A stretch of 33,201 nucleotides of DNA from a bacterium BMS3Abin03 (lineage in GTDB: Bacteria; Bacteroidota; Ignavibacteria; Ignavibacteriales; Ignavibacteriaceae), in NCBI GenBank assembly GCA_002898075.1, contig BDSV01000069.1, forward strand, positions 1 to 33,201, in the 5' to 3' direction. The notes beneath the pieces are model-generated. The model saw nothing but the letters and a program-made list of their open reading frames with translations, was not told where the DNA came from and searched no databases. The first letter of the stretch is position 1. The number at the start of each line of letters is the position of its first letter. The position numbers were made by a program, and so were the translations under genes. Below, piece by piece: positions 16,054-25,596 of this stretch.

Positions 16054-18141
16054 ATGATTATTAAAAAAGAAATTGAATTAGGCGGAAGAACATTTTCTAT
16101 TGAAACCGGCAGATTTGCAAAACAGGCAAACGGTTCGGTTATGGTTCGCTATGGAGACACAATGGTATTGGTTACCGCCGTTGCTTCGGAAGAGGCAAAA
16201 GAAGATCGGGGCTTTTTCCCGCTGCAGGTAGAATACAGGGAAAAAACATCCGCTGCCGGTAAATTCCCCGGTGGTTTTATTAAAAGAGAAGGTCGTCCTT
16301 CCGAAAAAGAAATTTTAAGTGCGCGGATTATCGATAGACCGATTCGCCCGCTTTTCCCGAAAGATTTTAAAAACGAAACTCAAATTGTTGCTTTCGTTTT
16401 ATCTTATGATGGCGAAAATGATGCCGACGTTCTCGGTGTCTGCGGAGCTTCTGCAGCTTTGTCAATTTCGGAGATTCCGTTTGCCGGTCCAATTGCTTCT
16501 GTAAGAGTAGGCAAGCTCGACGGTGAATTTATTGTAAACCCGACCGAAGAGCAGCTTAAAATTAGCGATCTCGAATTAGTTGTTGCCGGAACTGCCGAGT
16601 CGATAATTATGGTTGAGGGTGAAGGCAAAGAGGTAAACGAAGCTGATTTGCTGAATGCACTTAAATTTGCTCAAACCGAAATTAAAAAATTGGTCGATTT
16701 ACAAATAGAGCTGAGAGAACAAGTCGGTAAAGAAAAATGGAATGTTCCCGAAAAAGAAATAGACGAATCGCTTAAGAACGATGTTTATTCATTGGCTGAA
16801 GAAAAACAAAAACAAATCGTCTATTCAGTTCTTACAAAAGATGAAAGATCCAAAGCAAATAAGGAACTGCTTGCTGCTGTATCGGAAGAATTAGCGGAAA
16901 AATATCCCGAACAGGAAAAAGTTATCGCAGAGATGATACACGATATTGAAAAGGATATGATGAGGCAGAGAATCCTGGAAGAAGGGATCCGGCTCGACGG
17001 AAGGAACACTGAGCAGGTAAGACCCATTAATGTTGAGATCGGTATATTGCCGAGAACTCATGGCTCTGCTTTGTTTACAAGGGGCGAAACCCAGAGTCTT
17101 ACCTCTGTTACGCTTGGAACAAAAAGCGATGAGCAGATAATTGACGGGCTTACTGAAGGTTACACGAAGAAGTTTATGCTCCATTATAACTTTCCGCCTT
17201 TTAGTGTTGGAGAAGTTGGAAGAATGACCGGTGTAGGCAGAAGAGAAATTGGTCATGGTAATCTCGCGGAAAGAGCATTAAAAGTTGTCTTCCCTGATGA
17301 GACTACGTTCCCTTATACGGTAAGAATTATATCGGATATTCTCGAATCGAACGGCTCTTCTTCTATGGCTACTGTTTGTGCGGGTTCGCTCGCTATGATG
17401 GATGCCGGGATCCCGTTGAGAAAATCGGTTTCCGGAATTGCTATGGGATTGATAAAGGAAGGCGATAAATTTGCTGTTCTTTCGGACATACTGGGCAACG
17501 AAGATCATTTCGGTGATATGGATTTTAAAGTTGCCGGAACATCCGACGGTATTACCGCATTCCAGATGGATATTAAAATTCAGGGTATTTCTTTTGAGAT
17601 TATGGAAAAAGCGCTCCACCAGGCAAAGGATGGAAGAATGCACATACTCGGTATTATGGACGAAGCTATTGCAAAGCCGAGAGAAAACCTTTCACCGTAT
17701 GCACCAAGACTTATAACTATGCGGGTTGAAACCGATCAGATTGGTGTTGTTATTGGTCCCGGCGGAAAAACAATACAGGGAATTCAAAGGCTATTTGGAG
17801 TCGATATAAATATTGAAGATGACGGAACGGTTAATATTGCATCGCCGGATCAGGAAAATGCTGTTAAATGTAAAGAGTACATTCGTAAGATAACAGCAAC
17901 ACCCGAAGTAGGTGAAATATACGAAGGTGTAGTTACCAAGATAATGGATTTCGGTGCGTTCGTTGAAATATTACCCGGTAAAGAGGGTCTTCTTCATATT
18001 TCACAAATTGACAACAAACGGGTTGAAAAGGTATCCGATTACTTTAAACCCGGCGATAAAGTTACGGTTAAACTTCTTAAGGTTGATAACGGTAAGTATT
18101 CGCTTAGCAGAAAAGAATTAATAAAAAAGACCACGAATTAA
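16054..18141 (+). CDS. pnp: Polyribonucleotide nucleotidyltransferase (PNPase)
   Basis: 3'-to-5' phosphorolytic exoribonuclease and degradosome component. The 695 residues show the full order: RNase PH domain 1 (FFPLQVEYREK, FIKREGRPSEKE), an alpha-helical linker (about 215-310), and RNase PH domain 2 with RTHGSALFTRGETQSL and the metal-binding GDMDFKVAGTSDG near residue 487. A KH domain (GPGGKTIQGIQ near 567) and a C-terminal S1 domain (about 619-690, GVVTKIMDFGAFVEI) follow. The start at 16054 is 8 bases after rpsO. A strong terminator follows 9 bases after the stop, so this is the last gene of the operon. Confidence 0.98.
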   Translation: MIIKKEIELGGRTFSIETGRFAKQANGSVMVRYGDTMVLVTAVASEEAKEDRGFFPLQVEYREKTSAAGKFPGGFIKREGRPSEKEILSARIIDRPIRPLFPKDFKNETQIVAFVLSYDGENDADVLGVCGASAALSISEIPFAGPIASVRVGKLDGEFIVNPTEEQLKISDLELVVAGTAESIIMVEGEGKEVNEADLLNALKFAQTEIKKLVDLQIELREQVGKEKWNVPEKEIDESLKNDVYSLAEEKQKQIVYSVLTKDERSKANKELLAAVSEELAEKYPEQEKVIAEMIHDIEKDMMRQRILEEGIRLDGRNTEQVRPINVEIGILPRTHGSALFTRGETQSLTSVTLGTKSDEQIIDGLTEGYTKKFMLHYNFPPFSVGEVGRMTGVGRREIGHGNLAERALKVVFPDETTFPYTVRIISDILESNGSSSMATVCAGSLAMMDAGIPLRKSVSGIAMGLIKEGDKFAVLSDILGNEDHFGDMDFKVAGTSDGITAFQMDIKIQGISFEIMEKALHQAKDGRMHILGIMDEAIAKPRENLSPYAPRLITMRVETDQIGVVIGPGGKTIQGIQRLFGVDINIEDDGTVNIASPDQENAVKCKEYIRKITATPEVGEIYEGVVTKIMDFGAFVEILPGKEGLLHISQIDNKRVEKVSDYFKPGDKVTVKLLKVDNGKYSLSRKELIKKTTN

Positions 18142-18150
18142 GTAATTAAC

Positions 18151-18191
18151 AAAGAGGCGGTTAACTGCAAAGCCGTCTCTTTTATATTTTT
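18151..18191 (+). terminator. Intrinsic terminator of the rimP-pnp operon
   Basis: AAAGAGGCGG (18151-18160) pairs with CCGTCTCTTT (18173-18182), with one G-U pair and a 12-base loop. A T-rich tail (18180-18191) follows. It lies directly after pnp. Confidence 0.85.
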
Positions 18192-18398
18192 ATGGGAGAT
18201 ATTAAGTTTCTAAAATTTTATATCAATAATTAATTAAACGGCTCGCATTTATGAATGAAACATTTTTCATACAATTAACCCTTGCGGTTTTTCTTATCGG
18301 AATCTTGTTCTTTGAACAGGTGTATCTATGTTATGCGGGACCGGACGATAAAGTTTTACAAATGGAATTTAATATTTCATTAAAAGAGTTTGGTTTCT

Positions 18399-19952
18399 AT
18401 GGTAAAAGAAATTATTATAAATTCAACTTCTACCCAGACACGCGTAGCTATTACGGAAGATGGAAATTTAGTCGACTTTTTTGTTGACTATCCTGAAAAC
18501 CGTAGAATGGTTGGGGATATTTATCTTGGTAGAGTAGCAAGGGTGCTTCCGGGTATCCGGGCTGCATTTATAGACATCGGTATGAAACACGATGCCTTCC
18601 TGCACTTCTCCGATATTGGAGAAAGAACACATCAGATACAGGAAATGCTTGGCGAAGATGTTCCTGTCGACGACGATGAGGATAACTCATCAAATCAGAA
18701 TGACAGATATAGTGATAACCGGCAATCTGTTCCGAAACTTTTTAAGGGGCAGGAAATTATTGTTCAAATCACAAAAGAACCGGTTAACAATAAGGGTGTA
18801 AGGGTTACGTCGTCGATTTCGCTTCCGGGCAGATATTGTGTGCTGCTTCCTTACGATAATAAAACCGGTATTTCAAAGAAGATTACAGATTTTAGAGAAA
18901 GAAGAAGATTACGCTACATAGCACGAAGCATTCTACCTAAAAATTTCGGTTTGATTATTCGTACTGTTGCAAAGCATCAATCCGAAAAGGCAATGAGAGA
19001 CGATTTGCAGAATCTGCTGAAGCAATGGGAAGAAATTAAAGAAACTGCACAATCCGAAACTCCGCCCGCATTAATATATCAAGACCTTAATACTACGTCT
19101 AGCGTTATAAGAGATTTGTTCAATTCGGAAGTTTCAAAAGTATTCATCGATTCGAAAAAATTATTCAGGGAAATTAAGAACTATGTGAAAATGGTTCAGC
19201 CCGGTATGCTCGATAAGGTTGAACTGTATAAATCTTCGCGGGGCATATTTGATGAATTTAATATCGACAAGCAGATTAATACATTAATGGGAAGAAAAGT
19301 TCCCCTGCCGAGCGGCGGATATCTTATAATTGAACATACCGAAGCAATGGTTGTTATTGATGTAAACAGCGGAAGGTATGCTAAGAGCAGGGAGCAGGAA
19401 CAAAACTCGCTGAGAACCGACCTGGAAGCTGCAAGGGAAATTGTAAGACAGATGCGGCTTCGCGATATCGGCGGAATTATTGTTATTGATTTTATCGATC
19501 TTGAAGAGGAAAAGAATCGTAAAAAGATTTTTGACGAGCTTAAAAAGGAATTCAGAAAAGATAGGGCAAAAGTTTCCATACTGCCTATGTCCGATTTCGG
19601 ACTCGTACAGATAACCCGGCAGCGAATCAGACAAAATATTATGCAGACGATGAAGGATGTTTGCCCCATTTGTCTCGGCACCGGAATGATAACCAAAGAT
19701 TCACATCTGATTTACGATATTGAAGCATGGTTAAAAAAGCTCAAGAGAAATTCCAGGGAAAGGAATCTGATTATAAAATGTAACCCGGCAACTGCATCTA
19801 AGTTGAGAGAGGGTAAAATAAAATCTCTTGTAAAATTGCAGCTTAGGTTTTTTATGAGATTAAAGTTAGAAGAAGATGAATCTATTTACCCGGGAAGATT
19901 TAAATTTTTCTCTGCTAACACAGGAGAAGAACTTACAAAATTAATGGATTAA
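18399..19952 (+). CDS. rng: Ribonuclease G (RNase E/G family)
   Basis: Endoribonuclease for rRNA 5' processing and mRNA decay. The 517 residues contain an N-terminal S1 domain with FIDIGMKHDAFLHFSDI, interrupted by an acidic Asp/Asn-rich insert (about residues 86-105). The DNase-I-like catalytic core follows, with VIDVNSGR (Asp321) and VIDFIDLEEEKN (Asp364), spaced 43 residues apart as Asp303 and Asp346 are in E. coli RNase E. The zinc-link CPICLGTG has Cys422 and Cys425. No long degradosome scaffold is present, so it is RNase G-like in size. The ATG at 18399 is preferred to the TTG at 18390 because MVKEIIINS is the typical family start. Confidence 0.95.
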   Translation: MVKEIIINSTSTQTRVAITEDGNLVDFFVDYPENRRMVGDIYLGRVARVLPGIRAAFIDIGMKHDAFLHFSDIGERTHQIQEMLGEDVPVDDDEDNSSNQNDRYSDNRQSVPKLFKGQEIIVQITKEPVNNKGVRVTSSISLPGRYCVLLPYDNKTGISKKITDFRERRRLRYIARSILPKNFGLIIRTVAKHQSEKAMRDDLQNLLKQWEEIKETAQSETPPALIYQDLNTTSSVIRDLFNSEVSKVFIDSKKLFREIKNYVKMVQPGMLDKVELYKSSRGIFDEFNIDKQINTLMGRKVPLPSGGYLIIEHTEAMVVIDVNSGRYAKSREQEQNSLRTDLEAAREIVRQMRLRDIGGIIVIDFIDLEEEKNRKKIFDELKKEFRKDRAKVSILPMSDFGLVQITRQRIRQNIMQTMKDVCPICLGTGMITKDSHLIYDIEAWLKKLKRNSRERNLIIKCNPATASKLREGKIKSLVKLQLRFFMRLKLEEDESIYPGRFKFFSANTGEELTKLMD

Positions 19953-20004
19953 TGAATATAAATATTAATTTTACAGTCGAACTTAAAATAATAGGAGCAA
20001 TACT

Positions 20005-20658
20005 ATGAAGTTTTTCATCGACACCGCTAATACAGATGAAATCAGGGAAGCGGCATCATTGGGCATTCTTGACGGTGTAACTACCAACCCCTCGCTGGTT
20101 TCAAAAGAAGGAAAGAATTTTCGTCAGCTATTGGATGAAATAATTAAAATTGTTGACGGACCCATAAGCGCCGAGGTTATTTCAACAGATTATAACGGGA
20201 TACTAAAAGAAGCGCGGGAGTTATCCGCTATTCACAAAAACATTGTTGTAAAAGTTCCGCTCGTTAAAGAGGGGCTTAAGGCAGTTAAAACATTATCCGA
20301 CGAAAACATTAATACAAATGTTACACTCTGTTTCTCTCCATCGCAGGCGTTAATGGCTGCCAAAGCCGGTGCTACGTATGTCAGTCCTTTTGTCGGGCGG
20401 CTGGATGATATCAGCACATCCGGTATGGATTTGATTTCGCAAATAATACAGATTTACAGAAATTATGATTTTGAAACGCAGGTTTTAGTTGCAAGCGTAA
20501 GACATCCGCTGCACGTTGTGGAAGCCGCCCTGATAGGTGCCGATGTTTGTACTATACCTTTTGCAGTAATTAATAAATTATTCAATCATCCGCTAACCGA
20601 TGTTGGACTGGATAAATTTCTCAGCGATTGGGAGAAGCTTCCGGATAAATCTAAATAG
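20005..20658 (+). CDS. Transaldolase (small, TalC/FSA-type subfamily)
   Basis: The 217-residue TIM-barrel enzyme belongs to the small transaldolase / fructose-6-phosphate aldolase group of the pentose phosphate pathway. [25 protein letters not shown] and [11 protein letters not shown] are the family signatures; Lys83 is the Schiff-base residue. Two positions separate the activities: Glu57 (SAEVIS), where E. coli FSA has Gln59, and Phe129 (SPFVGR), where FSA has Tyr131. Both favour true transaldolase activity. AGGAG lies 8 bases before the ATG. It is followed after 26 bases by gcvT. Confidence 0.93.
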   Translation: MKFFIDTANTDEIREAASLGILDGVTTNPSLVSKEGKNFRQLLDEIIKIVDGPISAEVISTDYNGILKEARELSAIHKNIVVKVPLVKEGLKAVKTLSDENINTNVTLCFSPSQALMAAKAGATYVSPFVGRLDDISTSGMDLISQIIQIYRNYDFETQVLVASVRHPLHVVEAALIGADVCTIPFAVINKLFNHPLTDVGLDKFLSDWEKLPDKSK

Positions 20659-20684
20659 ATATTCTTTAATTATGGAACTGGAAA

Positions 20685-21767
20685 ATGAAAAAAACGAAAT
20701 TCAATCAGATACATTATAAGCTCGGTGCAAAGATGGTTGAATTTGCCGGTTATGAAATGCCGGTTCAGTATTCTTCAATAATAGCCGAACATAAAGCCGT
20801 TAGAAATTCCGTAGGCGTCTTCGATGTATCGCACATGGGCGAGGTATTTATTTCGGGAGAAAAGGCGCTCGGGTTCGTTCAGTACATAACTACAAATGAT
20901 GCTTCGAAACTTTCCCCGGGGAGGATTCAGTACTCGGTAATGTGTTATCCCGACGGCGGAATAGTCGACGATCTTCTGGTTTATAATCTTGCAGAAAATG
21001 AATATATGCTTGTCGTTAACGCTGCAAATATCGATAAGGATTTTCAATGGATGAAAGATAATAATGTGTTCGGTGTCGAATTAAAAAACCGTAGTGACGA
21101 ATTCTCTTTACTTGCTGTGCAAGGTCCCAATTCAAAAGCGGTTGTTCAGAAATTAATGGAAACAGAGCTTGATCTGGAATATTATCATTTCAGAAAAGAT
21201 AAAATTGCCGGCGTCGATATGATTATTTCCCGAACCGGTTATACAGGCGAGCTTGGTTACGAATTATATTTTACCGGCGATGAATCCGTTGCCGAAAAAG
21301 TCTGGAACAGCATTTTCGAAGCCGGGAAAGAGTTTGATATTCAGCCGGCGGGATTAGCGGCACGCGATTCTTTACGGCTTGAAATGGGATATTGTCTTTA
21401 TGGTAATGATATTGACAAAACCACAAATCCGCTCGAAGCGGGACTGGGATGGATAACCAAGCTTAAGAAAGGAAATTTTATCGGGCTGGATTCTATTTTA
21501 AAGGCAAAGAATGATGGATTAAAAAGAAGGCTGGTAGCGCTAACTTCGAATGAAAGAGCATTTCCCCGGCATGGTTATGATATTACTTTTAACGGTGAGA
21601 AAATCGGTACGATTACAAGCGGCACAATCAGCCCGGTTCTTGAAAAACCGATAGCTCTCGGTTATGTAGATACAAGATTTAAAGAAGCAGGAACGAAAGT
21701 AAATTTTTTAATCCGCGGAAAAGAAATTCCTGCGGAAATAGTAAAACTTCCTTTTGTAAACATATAA
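20685..21767 (+). CDS. gcvT: Glycine cleavage system T protein (aminomethyltransferase)
   Basis: Transfers the methylene group from the aminomethylated lipoyl H protein to tetrahydrofolate and releases ammonia. At 360 residues it has the usual length. The N-terminal part has FDVSHMGEVFISG and GGIVDDLLVYNL, which holds the folate-contacting Asp. The centre has ISRTGYTGELGYELYF, then AARDSLRLEMGYCLYGNDID. The C-terminal barrel (about 280-360) has GTITSGTISPVLEKPIALGYV. The other glycine-cleavage genes (gcvH, gcvP) are not in this window. The ATG at 20685 follows GGAACTGGAAA. The comB-like gene starts one base after its stop. Confidence 0.96.
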   Translation: MKKTKFNQIHYKLGAKMVEFAGYEMPVQYSSIIAEHKAVRNSVGVFDVSHMGEVFISGEKALGFVQYITTNDASKLSPGRIQYSVMCYPDGGIVDDLLVYNLAENEYMLVVNAANIDKDFQWMKDNNVFGVELKNRSDEFSLLAVQGPNSKAVVQKLMETELDLEYYHFRKDKIAGVDMIISRTGYTGELGYELYFTGDESVAEKVWNSIFEAGKEFDIQPAGLAARDSLRLEMGYCLYGNDIDKTTNPLEAGLGWITKLKKGNFIGLDSILKAKNDGLKRRLVALTSNERAFPRHGYDITFNGEKIGTITSGTISPVLEKPIALGYVDTRFKEAGTKVNFLIRGKEIPAEIVKLPFVNI

Positions 21768-21768
21768 A

Positions 21769-22539
21769 ATGGGTGTTATGAGGATTAATGTGCTCTTTTC
21801 CCCGGTTAATGCAGATGAACTATATTTCACGACCAGGACGACGGTTGTAGTCGATGTTCTCCGGGCATCATCTACCATAGTTACTGCCTTAACAAACTCA
21901 GCTAAGGAGGTAATACCCGTTGCAACTGTAGAGTTTGCCGTTAAAGTTTCCGGTGGAATGTTCGGCGGGAAGACATTGCTCGGCGGTGAGAGAAATACGC
22001 GGATGATCGAGGGGTTTGCACTCGGTAATTCCCCGCTTGAATATACTAATGATAAAGTAGGCGGTAAAAGTATTGTTTTCTTTTCGACAAACGGGACAAG
22101 GGCAATTGTTAAAGCCAAGTTTTCAAGCAGCTTATTTGTCTGCTCTTTTAACAATCTTTCGGCAGTTGCTAAAAACCTTGCTCTGTCAAACGGAAATCTG
22201 GAAGTGCTTTGTGCCGGGAATAATAATTTCTTTTCGCTTGAAGACGCAATTTGTGCCGGTATGCTTATAGCCGAGTTGAGGAAAAACAAAAAGAAAGTTG
22301 AAATGTCTGATTCAGCAGTTGCGGCAGTTGTTCTTTACGAACGCTTCGGCTCGAATATTCATCGCTTATTGAGAAACACCGAACATGGAAAATTATTGCT
22401 TGCCAACGGCTTTGCCGATGATATTGAATATTGTTCGGCGCTTAACATTACGGAAACAATTCCTTATTTTGACGGATCATCGCTTAAATCTTTGAGGGAA
22501 GGAGAAAATGGTTCGACCGGGTTAAAAGAAAACGGATAA
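21769..22539 (+). CDS. comB: ComB-family 2-phosphosulfolactate phosphatase
   Basis: The 256-residue protein matches the ComB family, which removes phosphate from 2-phosphosulfolactate in archaeal coenzyme M synthesis. Seen motifs are TTVVVDVLRASSTIVTAL, GGERNTRMIEGFALGNSPLEY, and SIVFFSTNGTRAI with VLCAGNNNFFSLEDAICAGM. ComB homologues are widespread in bacteria that do not make coenzyme M; there the physiological role is unclear and may be sulfolactate formation. No other sulfolactate or coenzyme M genes are nearby. The ATG at 21769 is one base after gcvT; a second in-frame ATG at 21778 is also possible. Confidence 0.9.
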   Translation: MGVMRINVLFSPVNADELYFTTRTTVVVDVLRASSTIVTALTNSAKEVIPVATVEFAVKVSGGMFGGKTLLGGERNTRMIEGFALGNSPLEYTNDKVGGKSIVFFSTNGTRAIVKAKFSSSLFVCSFNNLSAVAKNLALSNGNLEVLCAGNNNFFSLEDAICAGMLIAELRKNKKKVEMSDSAVAAVVLYERFGSNIHRLLRNTEHGKLLLANGFADDIEYCSALNITETIPYFDGSSLKSLREGENGSTGLKENG

Positions 22540-22546
22540 TTAGATA

Positions 22547-24964
22547 ATGTCTGTAAAAAGAAAAAAAAATAAGAAGAAGAAAAACGATAGCAGCAGCAGC
22601 TATTTTAGCATCTCAGCCGAAAAGAAAAAAAAGATACTTGGTATTCTTCTCATTCTTTTCTCGGTTTTTTTGTTTGTCAGCATCGTTTCTTACGATGGTC
22701 GGGATGAAGCAAATCTCGCCGGTTTTTTATCCTCCGTATCGAAAGCTTCGGAAATTTATAATTGGGGAGGTATTATCGGTGCGCATCTTTCAATTTTTCT
22801 CATTAGATATACTATCGGTTATTTTTCAATTGTATTTCCTTTTATCTTCTTTGTCTGGGGAATCTCTTTTTATAAAAGAATTTCGTTCCGTCTGCTGATT
22901 CACATCTCAAATTTTTCTCTGCTATCGGGAATTATTATTGCAAGCTTTTTCGGCATCCTTCACAAGCATTATGGTGTTTTTCAGAGTGATAAGTTCTCGG
23001 GATTAATTGGCGATATGCTCGGCATAAGATTAAGCGGTTTGGTAGGCGGCGTTGTAAGCATCCTGCTTCTTATCAGTGCTATGGTTGCCCTCCTTATTTT
23101 TGCTTTCGATATTAAAATAGAAAAAGTTTTTTATGCAATCAGAAACGCTATTCAATCAATAATGATTAAAGAAAAAGAAGGCACATCGATAAAAATTAAT
23201 AAGGAAGAAGACAACCTCGAAAAGATAAAGAAACTGAGAACGGATAAGAAAAAGAAGAAAGATAAAGAAGCCCCTCTAACTGCGGAAGAGTTGATGCAGC
23301 AGGAAGAAGTTAAAACTAATATAAGGATTATTCGTAAGGACGAAGTAACACCCGCTAATGGGAATAGAATATTAGAAGAGGAGAGAAAGAAAGTCGATCT
23401 TGAGAAAATCGGGGAAATTCCCGGAAGGAAAACGGCAGATAGCGAAAACGAAAAGTTACCCGATCCATGGGAAGAAAATATCAACTTTAAAATGGTCGAT
23501 TTAAATTTGCTTGATATTGCGCCCGAAGAAAATTTTAAGGTGGCTGAGAGTGAATTAAAGAGAAATGCAAACCTGTTAAAAGAAAAGTTAAAACTCTTCA
23601 ATATAGACATTAAAGATATATCGGTAACTCCCGGTCCCGTGGTTACTTTATACGAAATAGTTCCGGCACCCGGCGTTAAAATAAGTCAGATAGTTTCACT
23701 GGAAAACGACATTGCACTTGCGCTTGCCGCCAGAGGAATAAGAATTATTGCGCCCATACCCGGTAAGGGAGCCATCGGGGTTGAGATACCTAACAGGAAA
23801 GCAACGCTTGTAACTGCAAGATCGGTGTTGGGAAAAATCTATGAATCAAAAGCAGAGCTGCCCCTTGCCCTGGGTAAAATGATCAACGGCGATGTCTATT
23901 TAGCCGACCTTTCGGAAATGCCGCATCTTTTAATAGCCGGCTCAACCGGTTCCGGCAAAAGTGTTGGTATAAATATGATAATCAGCAGCTTACTTTTTAC
24001 CAAGCATCCTTCTGAAGTAAAATTTGTTCTCATCGACCCCAAGAAAATCGAGCTGTCCTTTTACAATAAATTAAGACGGCATTACCTTGCAGTTTCTCCC
24101 GACCTCGATGAAGAAATTGTAACCATTCCGCAGAACGCTGTTGTTATGCTTAAATCTATCGAGTTTGAAATGGAACGAAGATACGATAAACTTGCAAAAG
24201 CAGGCGTGAGAAATATTGTTGACTATAACAAAAAGATATCCAACCCATCAACAAAACCACCCGATACCGAATCGATAAAACATCACCAGCTTCCGTACAT
24301 AATAGTTATCGTTGATGAATTGGCTGATTTAATGATAACTGCCGGCAAAGATGTGGAAGAACCTATTACACGTCTTGCACAGCTTGCACGTGCGGTTGGA
24401 ATTCATCTTGTGCTTGCAACACAGCGCCCTTCTGTTAATGTAATTACCGGTGTTATAAAAGCAAACTTTAGTTCGAGAATTGCATACCAGGTTGCAACAA
24501 AAATAGATTCGCGTACAATTCTCGATATGAACGGCGCCGAACAGTTGCTCGGTAAAGGCGATATGCTTTTTATGCCTACCGGCTCACCGAAACCGATTAG
24601 AATTCAGAATGCTTTTATTTCTACCGATGAAGTAGAAAAAATTGCAAATTATATTTATACGCAACCTGCATTTTCAAAACCTTATTATCTTCCTTCAATA
24701 TATGAGAAGAAGAGTTCGAAATCCGGAAGTTATTTCGCAGAACTCGACCCGATGTTTCAGGATGCCGCCAGAAAAATTGTTCTAAGCCAGGTAGGTTCGG
24801 TTTCATACTTGCAGCGTAAATTAAAGCTCGGTTATTCTAGGGCTGCACGCATAATGGATCAGTTGGAAGAAGCCGGAATTGTAGGACCTAATGAAGGCAG
24901 TAAAACCAGGCAGGTGTTAATAGAAAACGAGCAGCAGCTTGAAACATTATTGAGGGCTTTGTAG
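22547..24964 (+). CDS. ftsK: DNA translocase FtsK
   Basis: Hexameric pump that moves chromosome termini at the division septum. The 805 residues start with a Lys-rich tail and four membrane helices (about 30-190), then a charged linker (about 210-320). An alpha/beta motor follows with Walker A GSTGSGKS (465-472) and Walker B IIVIVDELADLM. The C-terminal winged-helix gamma domain (about 740-805, YLQRKLKLGYSRAARIMDQL) reads DNA polarity. It is shorter than E. coli FtsK because of a smaller linker, as is typical of SpoIIIE-type members. It begins 7 bases after the comB-like gene and is followed after 26 bases by lolA. Confidence 0.97.
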   Translation: MSVKRKKNKKKKNDSSSSYFSISAEKKKKILGILLILFSVFLFVSIVSYDGRDEANLAGFLSSVSKASEIYNWGGIIGAHLSIFLIRYTIGYFSIVFPFIFFVWGISFYKRISFRLLIHISNFSLLSGIIIASFFGILHKHYGVFQSDKFSGLIGDMLGIRLSGLVGGVVSILLLISAMVALLIFAFDIKIEKVFYAIRNAIQSIMIKEKEGTSIKINKEEDNLEKIKKLRTDKKKKKDKEAPLTAEELMQQEEVKTNIRIIRKDEVTPANGNRILEEERKKVDLEKIGEIPGRKTADSENEKLPDPWEENINFKMVDLNLLDIAPEENFKVAESELKRNANLLKEKLKLFNIDIKDISVTPGPVVTLYEIVPAPGVKISQIVSLENDIALALAARGIRIIAPIPGKGAIGVEIPNRKATLVTARSVLGKIYESKAELPLALGKMINGDVYLADLSEMPHLLIAGSTGSGKSVGINMIISSLLFTKHPSEVKFVLIDPKKIELSFYNKLRRHYLAVSPDLDEEIVTIPQNAVVMLKSIEFEMERRYDKLAKAGVRNIVDYNKKISNPSTKPPDTESIKHHQLPYIIVIVDELADLMITAGKDVEEPITRLAQLARAVGIHLVLATQRPSVNVITGVIKANFSSRIAYQVATKIDSRTILDMNGAEQLLGKGDMLFMPTGSPKPIRIQNAFISTDEVEKIANYIYTQPAFSKPYYLPSIYEKKSSKSGSYFAELDPMFQDAARKIVLSQVGSVSYLQRKLKLGYSRAARIMDQLEEAGIVGPNEGSKTRQVLIENEQQLETLLRAL

Positions 24965-24990
24965 TCAAACAGCAAAAAGAATTAGTTAGT

Positions 24991-25596
24991 ATGAAATACC
25001 TTTTAGCATATTTATTGATCGGCATCTCTTTTTGTGTATCGGCAATCGCACAAACCGGCGGTGAAGAACTTTTAAATAAATTACAAAACAGGTTCGATTC
25101 GGTTGACAATCTCAGCGCGAATTTTTCACAATCAACAAACGGCAAAACTTATCTGTCCGGGAAAATTTTCTTTAAAAAGAAAAATAAAATTAGAATTGAT
25201 ACTAAACGGCTGCTTATTATAAGCAACGGCGAAACAACCTGGAATTATAACAAGAAGGAAAATAAAGTTATAATAAGCAATTATGATGAAAGTGATCCGG
25301 GTGTGTTTTCTATAAATGAAATTATTTACAAGTACCCGGAAGAATGTGAAGTAAAATCGGAATTCATTAACAACGAAGATGTGCTTGTTTTAATACCGAA
25401 CACTTACACGTTCAATTTTGATAGTGTAAAAATATGGCTGAATGATGAATCTCTCATCGACAAAGTAATAGTTGACGATCCGACAATGGGAAAAACCGAA
25501 GTGATTTTCAGCAACTATAAAATAAATAATAATCTACCCGACACGGATTTTTCGTTCACACCACCCGAAGGAAGCAAAATTATTGACCTCAGATAA
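24991..25596 (+). CDS. lolA: Outer-membrane lipoprotein carrier LolA
   Basis: Periplasmic chaperone that ferries lipoproteins from the inner to the outer membrane. The 201 residues have a signal peptide ending near SAIAQ and the LolA pattern: LLNKLQNRFDSVDNLSANFS, GKIFFKKKNKIRID, ISNGETTWNYN and, near the end, VIFSNYKINNNLPDTDFSFTPPEG. The pairing with ftsK is common in Bacteroidota and relatives. It matches the lipoproteins predicted elsewhere in the window; no lolB or lolCDE genes lie here. Its end overlaps the next gene's TTG start by 14 bases. Confidence 0.92.
   Translation: MKYLLAYLLIGISFCVSAIAQTGGEELLNKLQNRFDSVDNLSANFSQSTNGKTYLSGKIFFKKKNKIRIDTKRLLIISNGETTWNYNKKENKVIISNYDESDPGVFSINEIIYKYPEECEVKSEFINNEDVLVLIPNTYTFNFDSVKIWLNDESLIDKVIVDDPTMGKTEVIFSNYKINNNLPDTDFSFTPPEGSKIIDLR

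Noticed and set aside
18251-18487. 78-codon ORF upstream of rng with a hydrophobic N-terminus
   Set aside because: It overlaps rng by 89 bases in another frame, has no Shine-Dalgarno and resembles no known family. It may be only leader sequence.
21708-22289. 193-codon minus-strand ORF opposite the comB-like gene
   Set aside because: The + strand product has clear ComB motifs throughout; the antisense frame shows low-complexity Ser/Leu content only.
23152-23610. Minus-strand Ser/Phe-rich ORF opposite ftsK
   Set aside because: Shadow of the charged linker of FtsK; no ribosome site and no family resemblance.
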